From Legionellaceae bacterium (GTDB lineage Bacteria; Pseudomonadota; Gammaproteobacteria; Legionellales; Legionellaceae): DNA of 64,000 bases. Where the stretch lies: the NCBI GenBank assembly GCA_018061965.1, contig JAGOTG010000009.1, positions 40,609-104,608 on the forward strand, in the 5' to 3' direction. Under the pieces are notes generated by a model that saw only the letters and a program-made list of their open reading frames with translations, was not told the DNA's origin and ran no database searches. Positions 9,608 to 18,838 of the stretch are shown piece by piece. The position numbers were made by a program, and so were the translations under genes. Numbering within the stretch: position 1 is the first letter of the stretch; each line of letters starts with the position of its first letter.

Positions 9608-10696
9608 ATGCCTCTTTATAATTTAGAGCAATACCATTCAGAAGATACGAATACACTCGATTTATCCGATATAATTCCAGAGAAGCTTTTTCTCAACGGC
9701 CGCTTTGTTGAATTCACTGCAGAATTAAATGCTTATCTTTCACGTATGCCAGACATCACTCAATTAACAATAAGCTCGTCTTTGCTGAAAGAAATCATTG
9801 GCATAGATTTCAACTCCCCCAATGCGCCAATAACTTCTCAGCCGCAAGCTCAAGATTCGACCGGCTGTGTTATCAGTCCATTGTTGCTGAACAATGTCAG
9901 TAAATTAAAGATTAAGGGAAATGAGCGTAATTTAAATAGTGATATCTGGTATTGTATGGGGCGGTCGTTTTATTACTTTCTGACAAATAATCCTCAATTG
10001 AAAGTGATAGATTGCAGAAATGATATGCTTTCAGAAAGTTCCACCATTGGTTATCCAAAGAATAACCCTAACGAAGAGGAGCCTTTTTTAACGCTGATTC
10101 ATTCTGGTAAACAATCTCAAGATTTTTCTTATGCCAATGATTTGCTTTTTCCTTGTGCTATCCATAATGGACTTTTAGAGTACTACTACAAAATGACTAA
10201 GCGAGATCTTGCCTTTTATTATGAGTGGACTCATCTGAAGGAAGGGAAGATTGTTCAGGGGTTGCCAGCTGTTAAAAACTCGACGAAAAATGAACGGTTG
10301 TGGAGAGGATTAAACCATGATCAAGCTTTTAGCCACAACGGGGTAGATATTCCAAAAATTGATCTGCCTAATTTAATTGCAACAGCACCAGAGCAATTGA
10401 CATTCATAGAAACTTGGCGACGCGAAATGAATACGGTACTTCAAGCAAGCTTTTTTATGGGTGTTGCAAGTAGACTATTCGATCAAGCTAGAAATAAGGC
10501 TAATTTGTGTTTTACTGCTATAATTTTAGCAGGTTTGATTGCTGTAAACATGCCTACAAATGTCGTTATTGCAGCCAGTATTGGAATCGTATCCGCTATT
10601 GGTTTTTATGCTTTGGGGCGTAATTCTATACTTCCTACACGCGAAAATGCGATGCAACCTTACAATTCTCTTTTGGGATCTTATAGGATTGGTTGA
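9608..10696 (+). CDS. Protein of unknown function with C-terminal membrane hairpin
   Basis: About 362 aa when started at the ATG at 9608 (an in-frame GTG at 9578 is the alternative, disfavoured by the promoter position). The first ~290 residues are hydrophilic with no motif I recognise. Residues about 305-345 form two adjacent hydrophobic helices separated by a short turn, followed by a 20-residue soluble tail. This soluble-domain-plus-terminal-hairpin layout recurs in the genes at 49697 and 51605 and is common among membrane-targeted secreted effectors; calling it an effector is inference. Confidence 0.7.
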   Translation: MPLYNLEQYHSEDTNTLDLSDIIPEKLFLNGRFVEFTAELNAYLSRMPDITQLTISSSLLKEIIGIDFNSPNAPITSQPQAQDSTGCVISPLLLNNVSKLKIKGNERNLNSDIWYCMGRSFYYFLTNNPQLKVIDCRNDMLSESSTIGYPKNNPNEEEPFLTLIHSGKQSQDFSYANDLLFPCAIHNGLLEYYYKMTKRDLAFYYEWTHLKEGKIVQGLPAVKNSTKNERLWRGLNHDQAFSHNGVDIPKIDLPNLIATAPEQLTFIETWRREMNTVLQASFFMGVASRLFDQARNKANLCFTAIILAGLIAVNMPTNVVIAASIGIVSAIGFYALGRNSILPTRENAMQPYNSLLGSYRIG

Positions 10697-10729
10697 TTGA
10701 GAGGTACGCTACTAGTGCGCCCAAGCGTA

Positions 10730-11203
10730 TTAGCACGACCGAATAATGGTTTTTTCTATTTCAGGACTTAAACTCACGTACTCGCCACTAGGCAAACAGT
10801 GCTGAGGTGACAACTCCAGCAAAGGAACAACCACAAAATCACGGCACATCAATTGGGGATGCGGGATAGTAAGCCTATGCTTTCGCATACTGATGTGACC
10901 ATAAAGTAAAATATCGATATCAATGCTGCGTGATCCCCAGATTTTTTTATGGATTCTACGTTGTTTTTGCTCTATTTTTTTGCATTGCAAGAAGAGGGCA
11001 TAGGGGGATAATTGTGTTTTGATGGTCACTACGACATTGAAGTAATTGGATTGTGCTTTGACGCCCATGGGTCTCGTCAAATAAATTTTGGAGCGTGTAT
11101 GCAAGCAAGTACGCGGAAGAGTGCGTAAATTCTTAAACGCATTGCTTAATTGCCGGCGTGGCATATTAAGATTAGAGCCTAGGGCGAGATAGACAATTGG
11201 CAT
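10730..11203 (-). CDS. folK: 6-hydroxymethyl-7,8-dihydropterin pyrophosphokinase
   Basis: Transfers pyrophosphate from ATP to hydroxymethyldihydropterin in folate synthesis. The 157 residues contain the N-terminal YLALGSNL, GVKAQSNYFNVVV, the HPPK signature region WGSRSIDIDILLYG with the Mg-binding Asp pair, and LTIPHPQLMCRDFVVVPL. It starts 1 nt after the pcnB stop on the same strand, the usual gammaproteobacterial pcnB-folK pair, with its ribosome-binding site inside the Lys-rich pcnB 3' end. Confidence 0.93.
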   Translation of the reverse strand: MPIVYLALGSNLNMPRRQLSNAFKNLRTLPRTCLHTRSKIYLTRPMGVKAQSNYFNVVVTIKTQLSPYALFLQCKKIEQKQRRIHKKIWGSRSIDIDILLYGHISMRKHRLTIPHPQLMCRDFVVVPLLELSPQHCLPSGEYVSLSPEIEKTIIRSC

Positions 11204-11204
11204 G

Positions 11205-12401
11205 TTACTTCTTCTTTTCTGGAGTCACATCCGCAATCATTTGCGTTTGTGTTTGCTCATCTACTTCTTGGAAAGTCGTCCACCACTTAGCCAGATCAAG
11301 AGATTCTTCATGGGCCAGTGCACGCAACACAAAAAAATCATAGGCGGCTCGAAACCGGGGATGCTGGAATAAGTGGTATACTTTTGAGCTGCTTCGCTTG
11401 GCAAATTGAGTTTGTAAATACCATATATCTCGAATGACTTGTGCGTGACGTTTGGGAATCATAATGATTTTATTCTGTTCGCTGATCACTTGAGAGTATG
11501 CTTGGTCCAAGGCAGGCATCGGATCAATCCCTGATTTTTGCAGTATTTTAGCTCGAACTTGCATAGGAAACCATAAAATGACGGCAAACAGGAAGGCTGG
11601 ATTCACCGGTTTTCGAGCCTTCACTCGTGCATCAGTGCTTTCCAGCGCCAAGTCTAAAAAAACCTGCATTGGGTAATGTTTTGGTAATACGGCATTCATA
11701 GGAAAAAGTTGCTGGAACAAGCCATATTGATCGAGTAATTTTTGTACTTTATAAGCATGCCCGCTTTGATATAATTTTATCATTTCATCGAATAAGCGCG
11801 AACCAGAAACATGGGTTAACAAATGATTCAAATTGGTGATGGGCGCTGCCGTATCAGGCGCAATCGTGAAATTTAATTTCGCACAAAATCGCACTGCACG
11901 TAACATTCTGACAGGATCTTCATGGTAGCGTGTATTGGGTTCTCCAATAATACACATGCGTTTTTGCTGGATGTCTCGGAAACCTTGCGTAAAATCAATA
12001 ATTGCACCGGTTTCAACCTGGTAATACAGGGAGTTAGCAGTAAAATCTCGTCGCCAAGCATCTTGTTCTAGGGTGCCATATACATTATCTTCAATCAACA
12101 TACCCTGATCGTTGGTTTGGATATTAGTATTAATGGGCTCATGGGATCGAAACGTTGATACTTCAATAATATCTCGCTGAAAAGGAATATGAACTAGTTT
12201 AAAGCGCCGGCCAATGATCCGAGCTTGGCGAAATAGTTTTTTAATTTGTTGTGGCGTTGCATTGGTGGCAATATCAAAGTCTTTGGGCGTTTGCTTCATG
12301 AGTAGATCGCGAATCGCGCCGCCAACCAGATAGGCTTCATAACCAGCATGTGTTAAACGCTCGACTACGGCAATGGCATTGGAATCGATGTCTCGTTTCA
12401 A
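11205..12401 (-). CDS. pcnB: Poly(A) polymerase I (start likely further upstream)
   Basis: Adds 3' poly(A) tails that target RNA for decay. Seen: the nucleotidyltransferase core YLVGGAIRDLLM and KDFDIATNA (catalytic Asp pair), RRFKLVHI, RRDFTANSLYY, and the RNA-binding domain with EDPVRMLRAVRFCAKL and FRAAYDFFVLRA. The coordinates use the only conventional in-frame start, a TTG at 12401. But the frame stays open upstream and encodes VSPDKHSIL immediately before it, matching the E. coli block IPREQHAIS, so the true N-terminus lies upstream. The visible product (398 aa) is shorter than E. coli PcnB mainly at both ends. Confidence 0.93.
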   Translation of the reverse strand: MKRDIDSNAIAVVERLTHAGYEAYLVGGAIRDLLMKQTPKDFDIATNATPQQIKKLFRQARIIGRRFKLVHIPFQRDIIEVSTFRSHEPINTNIQTNDQGMLIEDNVYGTLEQDAWRRDFTANSLYYQVETGAIIDFTQGFRDIQQKRMCIIGEPNTRYHEDPVRMLRAVRFCAKLNFTIAPDTAAPITNLNHLLTHVSGSRLFDEMIKLYQSGHAYKVQKLLDQYGLFQQLFPMNAVLPKHYPMQVFLDLALESTDARVKARKPVNPAFLFAVILWFPMQVRAKILQKSGIDPMPALDQAYSQVISEQNKIIMIPKRHAQVIRDIWYLQTQFAKRSSSKVYHLFQHPRFRAAYDFFVLRALAHEESLDLAKWWTTFQEVDEQTQTQMIADVTPEKKK

Positions 12402-12494
12402 AATGCTGTGTTTATCTGGCGAAACAAGGTATTGTGGATCTATTCTTGTTTTGTTCGCTTTGGCTCGATTAATAAATTTCTTGATGATATTAAT
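12402..12494 (-). other. pcnB: pcnB N-terminal extension with candidate AUU start codons
   Basis: In-frame with pcnB and without a stop, this stretch encodes a basic N-terminus (NIIKKFINRAKANKTR) leading into the conserved PDKHSI motif. It contains no ATG, GTG or TTG. ATT codons are present at 12494-12492 and 12473-12471. E. coli pcnB is one of the few genes known to start at AUU, so a conserved AUU start here is plausible. A TATAAT box on the minus strand at about 12520-12525 would leave a short leader. Confidence 0.6.
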
Positions 12495-12563
12495 GTTTAG
12501 GTACTCAAAATGTCGCTTAATTATAGTACTATGAAATGAGGCTATTGGTCAATAAGGATGGAT

Positions 12564-13280
12564 ATGAGCTTAGTAGATGTTGCGGTGACCTTATCAACGC
12601 TGGTTATACTGGAAATAGTTCTAGGTGTGGATAACTTGATTTTCTTATCTATATTGACAGAAAAATTACCCAAACATAACCGGCAGCGAGCACGGTATTG
12701 GGGGTTGACGTTTGCGTGGGTAGCACGCTTGTTTTTATTGGCTTTTGCTGTAGTTTTGGTCAAACTTAATGATACACTCTTTGTCTGGGGAAACACGCAA
12801 TTTTCAATTCACACGCTGTTTTTACTTCTTGGTGGATTTTTTTTAATTGCAAAAGCCATTCAGGAAATACATTTGGAGATGATACCGCGCTCTTTAAGGG
12901 TTTGTGAAAGCAAAATGCGCCAGTCATTTTGGCAGGTGGTGGTGCAAGTAGGGGTGATGGACGTGGTATTTTCTATCGATAGTGTGATGACGGCTATTGG
13001 TTTGACAACGGAATTTTGGATCATGGCGACAGCAATTAGCGTTGCGATCGTGGGTATGCTTTATTTAAGTACTGCAATTACGCGATTTATCCAGACTTAT
13101 CCCACGATCAAAATGTTAGCATTGTGTTTTCTGCTATTGATAGGGACATTTTTAGTGGCAGACGGATTTTCTTTCCATATACCGAGGGAATATTTATACG
13201 TAGTATTGATTTTTTCCCTGAGTATTGAAACATTGAATATTGTTAAAAACAAACAGCAGAAGAGAGTTCGACGTAAATAA
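12564..13280 (+). CDS. TerC-family integral membrane protein
   Basis: A 238-aa multi-pass protein with the TerC hallmark acidic motifs in membrane helices: LEIVLGVDNLIFLSIL near the N-terminus and VMDVVFSIDSVMTAIG in the middle. About seven hydrophobic segments. Family members are linked to tellurite resistance and, in other bacteria, to Mn2+ export. The frame is open from ATG 12558, but the ATG at 12564 has an AAGG at proper spacing (12554-12557), so I start there. The 5' end lies face to face with pcnB and may share promoter space with it. Confidence 0.88.
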   Translation: MSLVDVAVTLSTLVILEIVLGVDNLIFLSILTEKLPKHNRQRARYWGLTFAWVARLFLLAFAVVLVKLNDTLFVWGNTQFSIHTLFLLLGGFFLIAKAIQEIHLEMIPRSLRVCESKMRQSFWQVVVQVGVMDVVFSIDSVMTAIGLTTEFWIMATAISVAIVGMLYLSTAITRFIQTYPTIKMLALCFLLLIGTFLVADGFSFHIPREYLYVVLIFSLSIETLNIVKNKQQKRVRRK

Positions 13281-13298
13281 CTCTTATAGGAGAGTGGT

Positions 13299-13718
13299 AT
13301 GCTAATTATTAAAGCTTTTCATATTATTGCAATGGTAGCGTGGTTCGCAGGCTTGTTTTATCTCCCGCGACTATTTGTTTACCATACACAAGCAAAAGAT
13401 AAAACCAGCATTGATCGCTTTCAAACGATGGAGTTCCGCTTGTTTTACGCCATCATGTGTCCGGCTGGTGTGATGACGACAGGTCTTGGGCTGTGGTTAT
13501 TTAGCAATGACCCTTTCTACTATGGTCACGCAGGTTGGATGCAAGCCAAATTAGCCCTGGTGCTGCTATTATGGCTGTATCATGGGTATTGTGGCTATTG
13601 CGTGAAACGTTTCGCGGTCAGGCATAATCGACATTCTACGAAATTTTATCGCGTGTTCAATGAGCTGCCGACATTGGTGTTAATTTTGATAGTCATACTA
13701 GCTGTCGTGAAGCCTTAA
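13299..13718 (+). CDS. hemJ: Protoporphyrinogen IX oxidase HemJ
   Basis: A 139-aa membrane protein with four helices. The N-terminal KAFHIIAMVAWFAGLFYLPR carries the conserved His of HemJ, and WMQAKLALVLLLWLYHGY carries the essential Lys. HemJ performs the penultimate oxidation in haem synthesis in proteobacteria lacking HemY/HemG. Ribosome-binding site AGGAGAG lies just upstream of the ATG. It follows the TerC-family gene by 18 nt, so the two may be cotranscribed. Confidence 0.9.
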   Translation: MLIIKAFHIIAMVAWFAGLFYLPRLFVYHTQAKDKTSIDRFQTMEFRLFYAIMCPAGVMTTGLGLWLFSNDPFYYGHAGWMQAKLALVLLLWLYHGYCGYCVKRFAVRHNRHSTKFYRVFNELPTLVLILIVILAVVKP

Positions 13719-13750
13719 TTTAGGGTCTGGAGAGAATTCTAGCGAATACC

Positions 13751-13972
13751 CTACAGATCCTCGTCTTCTTCTTCAATTTCTATCATTTCAAAATCTTCTT
13801 TGCTAGCACCGCATTCAGGGCAAAACCAATTTTCAGCAACATCTTCCCAACGTGTGAAGGGAGCAATACCATCTTCAGGCCAACCTAGGCGCTCATCGTA
13901 AATATATCCACAAATCACACACAGGAACCTTCTATGCCTTTTAAGAACCTTTTTAATCGTATTGTCTTCCAT
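13751..13972 (-). CDS. Rubredoxin
   Basis: A 73-aa iron protein with both knuckles: CVICGYIYDE and CPECGASKEDFE, with the conserved WPEDGI and WFCPEC between. One Fe is held by four Cys. A basic N-terminal extension of about 15 residues and a very acidic tail (EIEEEDEDL) are additions to the ~53-residue core. It probably donates electrons in the cytoplasm; no partner reductase or hydroxylase is adjacent. It ends convergently with hemJ. Confidence 0.92.
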   Translation of the reverse strand: MEDNTIKKVLKRHRRFLCVICGYIYDERLGWPEDGIAPFTRWEDVAENWFCPECGASKEDFEMIEIEEEDEDL

Positions 13973-14137
13973 TATGCAACCTATTCTGAAAAATAGACGG
14001 TAATTTACCTATTATTTGATTGATTGTAAAGGTTCAGTGGTTGAGAGCACTAGTAATTTCCGTATAAATTCGGCAAAATGTTGTGACGAACTGTAGCTTG
14101 GTTGTAATGGATTATAAATAGACAAGAGGAGTTGAAT

Positions 14138-14851
14138 ATGAAAATGAAACTGGTCGCTGGAAGCGTTTTAAGTCTGATGATGACAGCGCCGTTTGCGCAG
14201 GAAGTGATGAGCTTAAAAAATGATACAGATAAAATATCTTATGCTATTGGCTATGATCTCGGAAAGACTATTGAGAGTAAGAAGATCCCCATTCAAGTAC
14301 CGGCTATGTGCAAAGGGATCTCCGATGGCATGAACGGAAACGGGAACCCGCTGTTAACTGCTGCAGAAATGAAAGATACTCTGGATCGTTTTCAAAAAAG
14401 TATGATGGTAAAAGCAACTGCAGACTTTGAAATACTTGCCCAAAAGAATCTAGCTGATGGTCAAGCCTTTTTACTAGAAAATAAAGGCAAATCAGGCGTG
14501 GTGACTTTACCCAGTGGATTACAATACAAAATTATTACCAAAGGGAAAGGTGAAAAACCTAAATTGACGGATACAGTTACCGTAGAATATGAAGGAAAGC
14601 TGCGTGATGGCACGGTTTTTGATAGTACTGAAAAATCAGGGCAACCAGCGACATTTTCATTAAACCAAGTGATTCCCGGTTGGACAGAAGCGTTGCAATT
14701 GATGTCAGTAGGCTCTAATTGGGAGCTATTCGTTCCTGCTAATTTGGCCTATGGCGCACGTAGTGTCGGCAATGCAATCGGACCCAATGAAACTTTGATT
14801 TTTAAAGTGAAATTATTGTCAATTGCTAAACCTGAGAAAAACAAAAAATAG
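14138..14851 (+). CDS. mip: Mip-like FKBP-type peptidyl-prolyl isomerase
   Basis: Signal peptide (MKMKLVAGSVLSLMMTAPFAQ), N-terminal dimerisation region (ISYAIGYDLGKTIESKKI), a long linking helix, then the FKBP domain from about residue 125 with VTVEYEGKLRDGTVFDS, GWTEALQLM and PNETLIFKVKLL. Domain order and wording match Legionella Mip, a surface-exposed homodimer that aids intracellular infection. Start at ATG 14138, preceded by AGAGGAG; a TTG at 14132 is in frame but poorly placed. 237 aa, the expected length. A stray Cys (PAMCKG) lies in the N-terminal domain. Confidence 0.95.
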   Translation: MKMKLVAGSVLSLMMTAPFAQEVMSLKNDTDKISYAIGYDLGKTIESKKIPIQVPAMCKGISDGMNGNGNPLLTAAEMKDTLDRFQKSMMVKATADFEILAQKNLADGQAFLLENKGKSGVVTLPSGLQYKIITKGKGEKPKLTDTVTVEYEGKLRDGTVFDSTEKSGQPATFSLNQVIPGWTEALQLMSVGSNWELFVPANLAYGARSVGNAIGPNETLIFKVKLLSIAKPEKNKK

Positions 14852-14912
14852 TAATAATCATAATTTTAAAACCGTGCTCGACTTTCTCATCTTAGTGCCT
14901 AGGTTACACGCC

Positions 14913-14950
14913 TTGTCCGCGGATATTGAGTCTCGGGATCCTGCGGACAA
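14913..14950. repeat. Short inverted repeat, CCGCGG family
   Basis: Arms TTGTCCGC (14913-14920) and GCGGACAA (14943-14950) form a stem around GGATATTGAGTC-type loop sequence; related to the repeats at 761-836 and 2249-2333. It lies just downstream of mip and could serve as its terminator, but has no T-run. Confidence 0.55.
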
Positions 14951-15024
14951 TCGTGAATAAGTCTTGGGAGCGGGGCGTAGGGTTATTAAAAGTTGAATAT
15001 CACGTAATTTTAATATGATTTGAG

Positions 15025-15119
15025 CCGTTCGGGCTGAGGAAGCGCGGCAGCGCTGTCTCGAAGCTGGTCACAAGTGATGACTTAGAAACTTAGCTTCGCT
15101 ACTCCGCAGTTCGAACGGG
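15025..15119. repeat. Palindromic repeat, family 2 (CCGTTCGGGCTGAGGA type)
   Basis: Begins CCGTTCGGGCTGAGGA and ends CGAACGGG, with an inner TCTCGAAGC. The copy at 22569-22654 has the same ends and the same inner block. This is the widespread REP-like repeat of the CCGTTCGGGCTGAG type, here placed just upstream of the ampG-like gene. Confidence 0.7.
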
Positions 15120-15125
15120 TCTATT

Positions 15126-16346
15126 TTGAAGACTCAGCCCATCATGACTAAAAAGCTTTTTATCGTATTACTTTTAGGATTTTCATCCGGCTTACCCATT
15201 TCTTTGGTGAGCTCAACTCTGCAAGCCTGGTTTGCCGATGCAGGATTGTCTATTTGGTTGACCAGTTCGTTGAGCTTGATTAGCCTTCCTTACCTGTTTC
15301 GGTTTTTATGGACGCCTCTTCTGGATCGGTATCGTATTTTATCCTTGGGAAAAAGACGGGGCTGGATTTGTGGTATGCAAATTTTATTAATCGCAGGTTT
15401 GCATGCCATTACTTGGTTTAAACCCATAGTATCTCCTGGCATCATGGCCATGTTAGCCTTTATTTTAGCAATTTTTTCTGCGACGCAAGATGCAGCAATA
15501 GATGCACACCGGATTGAGTATTTACCCAGTGAGTATTACGGCCTGGGTGCTTCATTGGCTAGCACAGGATACCGCATTGGGATGTTAATGAGTGGTGGGG
15601 TTGCGTTAGTGATAGCGCAAAACTATGGTTGGATAGTAGCTTATCGTGCGATGAGTGCGGCTTTGTTAGTCGGGGTTTTGGCCATACTTTGGAGTCCAGA
15701 GCCTAAAAAAACCACAGTTACAAATAGTACTGTGTTAGACAGTTTTATGGCGCCAGTTCGCGATTTATTAAGTCGTTCTGGGATTTTTTCTTTTTGTATA
15801 TTCATACTGCTGTTTAAATTAGGAGAAGTATTTACGACAGCAATCAGTGGTATTGTGATGCCATTTTTGATTCAAGGCTTGGGGTTTTCTCTTGCCACAA
15901 TTGGGTACGTAAATAAAATTTGGGGTACATTAGCGCTGATTTTGGGTGGCGTAGCAGGTGGCGTATTGATGTTACGACTGAATTTGTATCGAGCTTTGCT
16001 TTACTTTGGCTTGTTGCAGGCTGTGACTAATCTACTCTTTGTTTTTTTGGCTATGGCTGGAAAAAATATAGTATTATTTAGCCTTGCGGTTATCAGCGAT
16101 AATTTTGCCGCTGGCATGGGTTCTACTGCATTGGTTGCACTGATAATGCGCTTCGTAAATCAGAAATTTACCGCAACTCAATTTTCTATTTTGGTATGTA
16201 TTGCAGGCTTACCCCGAGTGTTTTCTGGTCCAATGGGCGCTTTTTTACAAATCCATTACGGGTGGATAGGGCTGTATATGATAGCTTTCCTCTTGTCTTT
16301 CATGTTCATTCCTTTTTTGCATAAAATCAAAACCAAATCATTGTAA
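15126..16346 (+). CDS. ampG: AmpG-like muropeptide permease (MFS)
   Basis: A 12-helix major facilitator protein of about 400 aa. The N-terminal GFSSGLPISLVSSTLQAWFADAG and FLWTPLLDRY, the cytoplasmic KRRGW and the FSATQDAAIDAHRIEYLP block match AmpG, the inner-membrane importer of anhydromuropeptides for cell-wall recycling. The TTG at 15126 opens the frame; the ATG at 15144 is an equally plausible start, and neither has a clear ribosome-binding site. A family-2 palindromic repeat ends only 7 nt before the start. Confidence 0.85.
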   Translation: MKTQPIMTKKLFIVLLLGFSSGLPISLVSSTLQAWFADAGLSIWLTSSLSLISLPYLFRFLWTPLLDRYRILSLGKRRGWICGMQILLIAGLHAITWFKPIVSPGIMAMLAFILAIFSATQDAAIDAHRIEYLPSEYYGLGASLASTGYRIGMLMSGGVALVIAQNYGWIVAYRAMSAALLVGVLAILWSPEPKKTTVTNSTVLDSFMAPVRDLLSRSGIFSFCIFILLFKLGEVFTTAISGIVMPFLIQGLGFSLATIGYVNKIWGTLALILGGVAGGVLMLRLNLYRALLYFGLLQAVTNLLFVFLAMAGKNIVLFSLAVISDNFAAGMGSTALVALIMRFVNQKFTATQFSILVCIAGLPRVFSGPMGAFLQIHYGWIGLYMIAFLLSFMFIPFLHKIKTKSL

Positions 16347-16410
16347 TTGACGAATCAACTAAAGAGACAATAGAGTACATTTCATTTTAGCACCAATTAA
16401 AAGGTAAATA

Positions 16411-17361
16411 GTGATTACAATTATTAATTTATCAGCTTTAGCTGAGCCATTAAAAGACGCAAGTATTCCTGCCAACATGCTAAGCTATCTAAATGAGAAT
16501 TTAGCAAGACAATGGGCGAGTATTAAAGCATTTGCCAAACTTCAGAGCGACTATGCCTCTCCATCATTTGCCTCATCTGTGCTTTGTTGTGGTATGTTTG
16601 GCATGCCAATTTATAGCTATGCGTGGATATTAGGTCAAATCGATTGGGATCTTATTTCACAATATAAACTCGGAACCATCAAAACAAAAGAATTTTTAAA
16701 CAAATTATTAAACGTTTTCTCATTTTTAAGAGATGCAAATTTTCCCGAGGAAATCACTGAGAGTCTATTCAGAAATAGAGAAGGCTTAATTTCCATACGT
16801 GATTTATCTAGCTTGGAAGAATTAACTTCGGAGTATGTAGCACTGGCCTTATTAGAACAGGCATGGCTTGCACGAATGAAGTTTTCGGAGGAAACGGACA
16901 GGAATACGCGGTACTTTTTTGACCAAAATAAGGATGAATCTGTTTATATTATATCAAACAGCAATGAAATGGATTGTGCCGCAACAATAAAATATCTTCA
17001 AACAACATACCCATCCTTACCGTGGTTGTCTGATCAAGAACTAGAGTCAGGCATTGAAGTTCCCAATCAGGAGTTGAGCACCGGAATACCATTAACCACA
17101 GATGGTCGTTTAAAATTATATGTATCTTATGCACATCGAGCTTTTAAGATAGGGAGCGTGCATGAAACGAGAGTGACAACAGCTAATTTGCTTAGAAAAC
17201 TTGTTAAGGCAGAACAAATTGATTTAGAACAAACAAAATTAATTAGCCAGTGGCGAGGAGATCTCGAAATGGCAACAACTCTTAAAATCAGAGCTGTTAT
17301 TGATTCAGCCACTTATTTTCCACCAACTGTGTCTAACGTAACTAAAGCAAAAGCCGATTAA
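16411..17361 (+). CDS. Protein of unknown function
   Basis: A 316-aa soluble protein starting at a GTG that has an AAGGT 7 nt upstream. Mostly alpha-helical by eye; a central stretch VYIISNSNEMD followed by LPW and a later LKLYVSYAHRAFKIG look like beta strands of a Rossmann-like fold, which could suggest a HAD-type core, but I see no catalytic DxD. No signal peptide or membrane segment. Stands alone between ampG and the sensor kinase. Confidence 0.65.
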   Translation: MITIINLSALAEPLKDASIPANMLSYLNENLARQWASIKAFAKLQSDYASPSFASSVLCCGMFGMPIYSYAWILGQIDWDLISQYKLGTIKTKEFLNKLLNVFSFLRDANFPEEITESLFRNREGLISIRDLSSLEELTSEYVALALLEQAWLARMKFSEETDRNTRYFFDQNKDESVYIISNSNEMDCAATIKYLQTTYPSLPWLSDQELESGIEVPNQELSTGIPLTTDGRLKLYVSYAHRAFKIGSVHETRVTTANLLRKLVKAEQIDLEQTKLISQWRGDLEMATTLKIRAVIDSATYFPPTVSNVTKAKAD

Positions 17362-17419
17362 TTGTTGTTCGTCATGCCCTGAAGAGCGAAAACATGGTCA
17401 CCGCTTGGTAAATTGCTCT

Positions 17420-18838
17420 CTACGACACTGATTTGGTTTTCAAATGAAAAAATACGCGCACAATTAAGCCAGTTCCTGATTCAGGGGAGTCCAAACTGAT
17501 GTCCGCATGATGTAGCGAGACAATTTGCTGTACGATGGCTAAGCCTAAACCGCTTCCGGTGCTTTTATTCCCCAGTTCACGGAAGAACCGTTCGAAGACG
17601 CGGGCCCTAAATTGCTCGGGTATTCCTGGGCCGTTGTCTTGGACTTCTAAAACAACTCTGGTTTTCTGCTGATAGACTCGAACAATGATATGCCCGTTTG
17701 GTTCCGTATAGCGAATGGCATTGTCTACAAGATTTCTAACTAAAATACTGATCGCAGTGGGGGTCCCTGGAAAGGTTGGAACATCTTGCTCGGGTTCAAA
17801 TTCTAATTCAATATGGTTTTCAATGGCGCTGGGCGCTAACATTGCCAAGATTTCGCGAGTAATTTTAATTAAATCAACCGAGTCCGAATCATGAGAAAAA
17901 ACTTGATCCGGTACGAGCCTACTCATGGTTAATAATTGTTGCACGATATGCGTGTTACGATTCACACTAGCAATTACTTTTTGTAAAGCAATGTTCTTTT
18001 CATTAATGTCAGTGGTGTTCAAGGCAACTTGCGCTTGTGCTTTTAATGCTGCCAAAGGCGTGCGTAACTCATGTGCAGCATCTGCTGCAAAACGTGCCTC
18101 ACGCTCAAATCCCTCTTTAAGACGAAAAAAGAGTTTATTTAATTCATCAATAACGGGTAGAATTTCCTCAGGTAAGGCTTCGATTTTGACTGGTTCCAAA
18201 TAATTGGGCTCTCGATTGGCCAATTCATCCGCAACGGATTCCAAGCTATCTAAACCACGACCAATGACTATCCAAATGAGAAATCCCGCTAAGGGTAGAA
18301 CCAGCAACATGATATACAAATCATCAAGTGCTATACGACGTCCCAGTTCATTTCGAGTGTCATAACGTTCAGCCAAAACGGTGCGTGTTTGGGCCTTGGG
18401 GTTGATTGTGGTAAATACGCGCCAATGCTTTTGCTCAAATAACTTATTATGAAACCCTTCCGTTTTGGACAATAATGGCAATTTGGGTGCGCCTGAAGAG
18501 TGCAATAAAAGCTGATTTGAATTTGATAATACTTGGAAGTTAAATTTCTCTAAATAATACTCTGGAGGCTGATTGGTCAACTCAGCTTTACGATAATAAT
18601 TTTCAATTTTTCCCGGAATCGTATTGAGCGCCTCTTGAATGGATTGTAATTGTCGTTGATAGACATCATCACCCAGCAATGCCTGGTAAGACAACGCAGA
18701 GATTGCTAACAGGGTATCCAGATGCTCTTGGATATTTTTTTGGTCGAGATAATAATTTCCGACGGCGGTTAATGTTGTGGTGAGTGTTACAGCGAATAAA
18801 AGATTAATGAGCAGGAATTTACGTATCGACGCTTTCAA
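17420..18838 (-). CDS. Sensor histidine kinase, QseC/PmrB-like
   Basis: Inner-membrane kinase of 472 aa: TM1 at residues 9-28, a periplasmic sensor domain to about 170, TM2 at about 175-193, then HisKA with the phospho-acceptor in AADAAHELRTPLAALKAQ, and an HATPase domain with N box LVDNAIRYTE, G1 DNGPGIP and G2 GSGLGLAIV. Its start overlaps the response-regulator stop by 4 nt. In Legionella and Coxiella the related PmrAB controls Dot/Icm secretion genes; whether this pair does so here is not shown. Confidence 0.93.
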   Translation of the reverse strand: MKASIRKFLLINLLFAVTLTTTLTAVGNYYLDQKNIQEHLDTLLAISALSYQALLGDDVYQRQLQSIQEALNTIPGKIENYYRKAELTNQPPEYYLEKFNFQVLSNSNQLLLHSSGAPKLPLLSKTEGFHNKLFEQKHWRVFTTINPKAQTRTVLAERYDTRNELGRRIALDDLYIMLLVLPLAGFLIWIVIGRGLDSLESVADELANREPNYLEPVKIEALPEEILPVIDELNKLFFRLKEGFEREARFAADAAHELRTPLAALKAQAQVALNTTDINEKNIALQKVIASVNRNTHIVQQLLTMSRLVPDQVFSHDSDSVDLIKITREILAMLAPSAIENHIELEFEPEQDVPTFPGTPTAISILVRNLVDNAIRYTEPNGHIIVRVYQQKTRVVLEVQDNGPGIPEQFRARVFERFFRELGNKSTGSGLGLAIVQQIVSLHHADISLDSPESGTGLIVRVFFHLKTKSVS

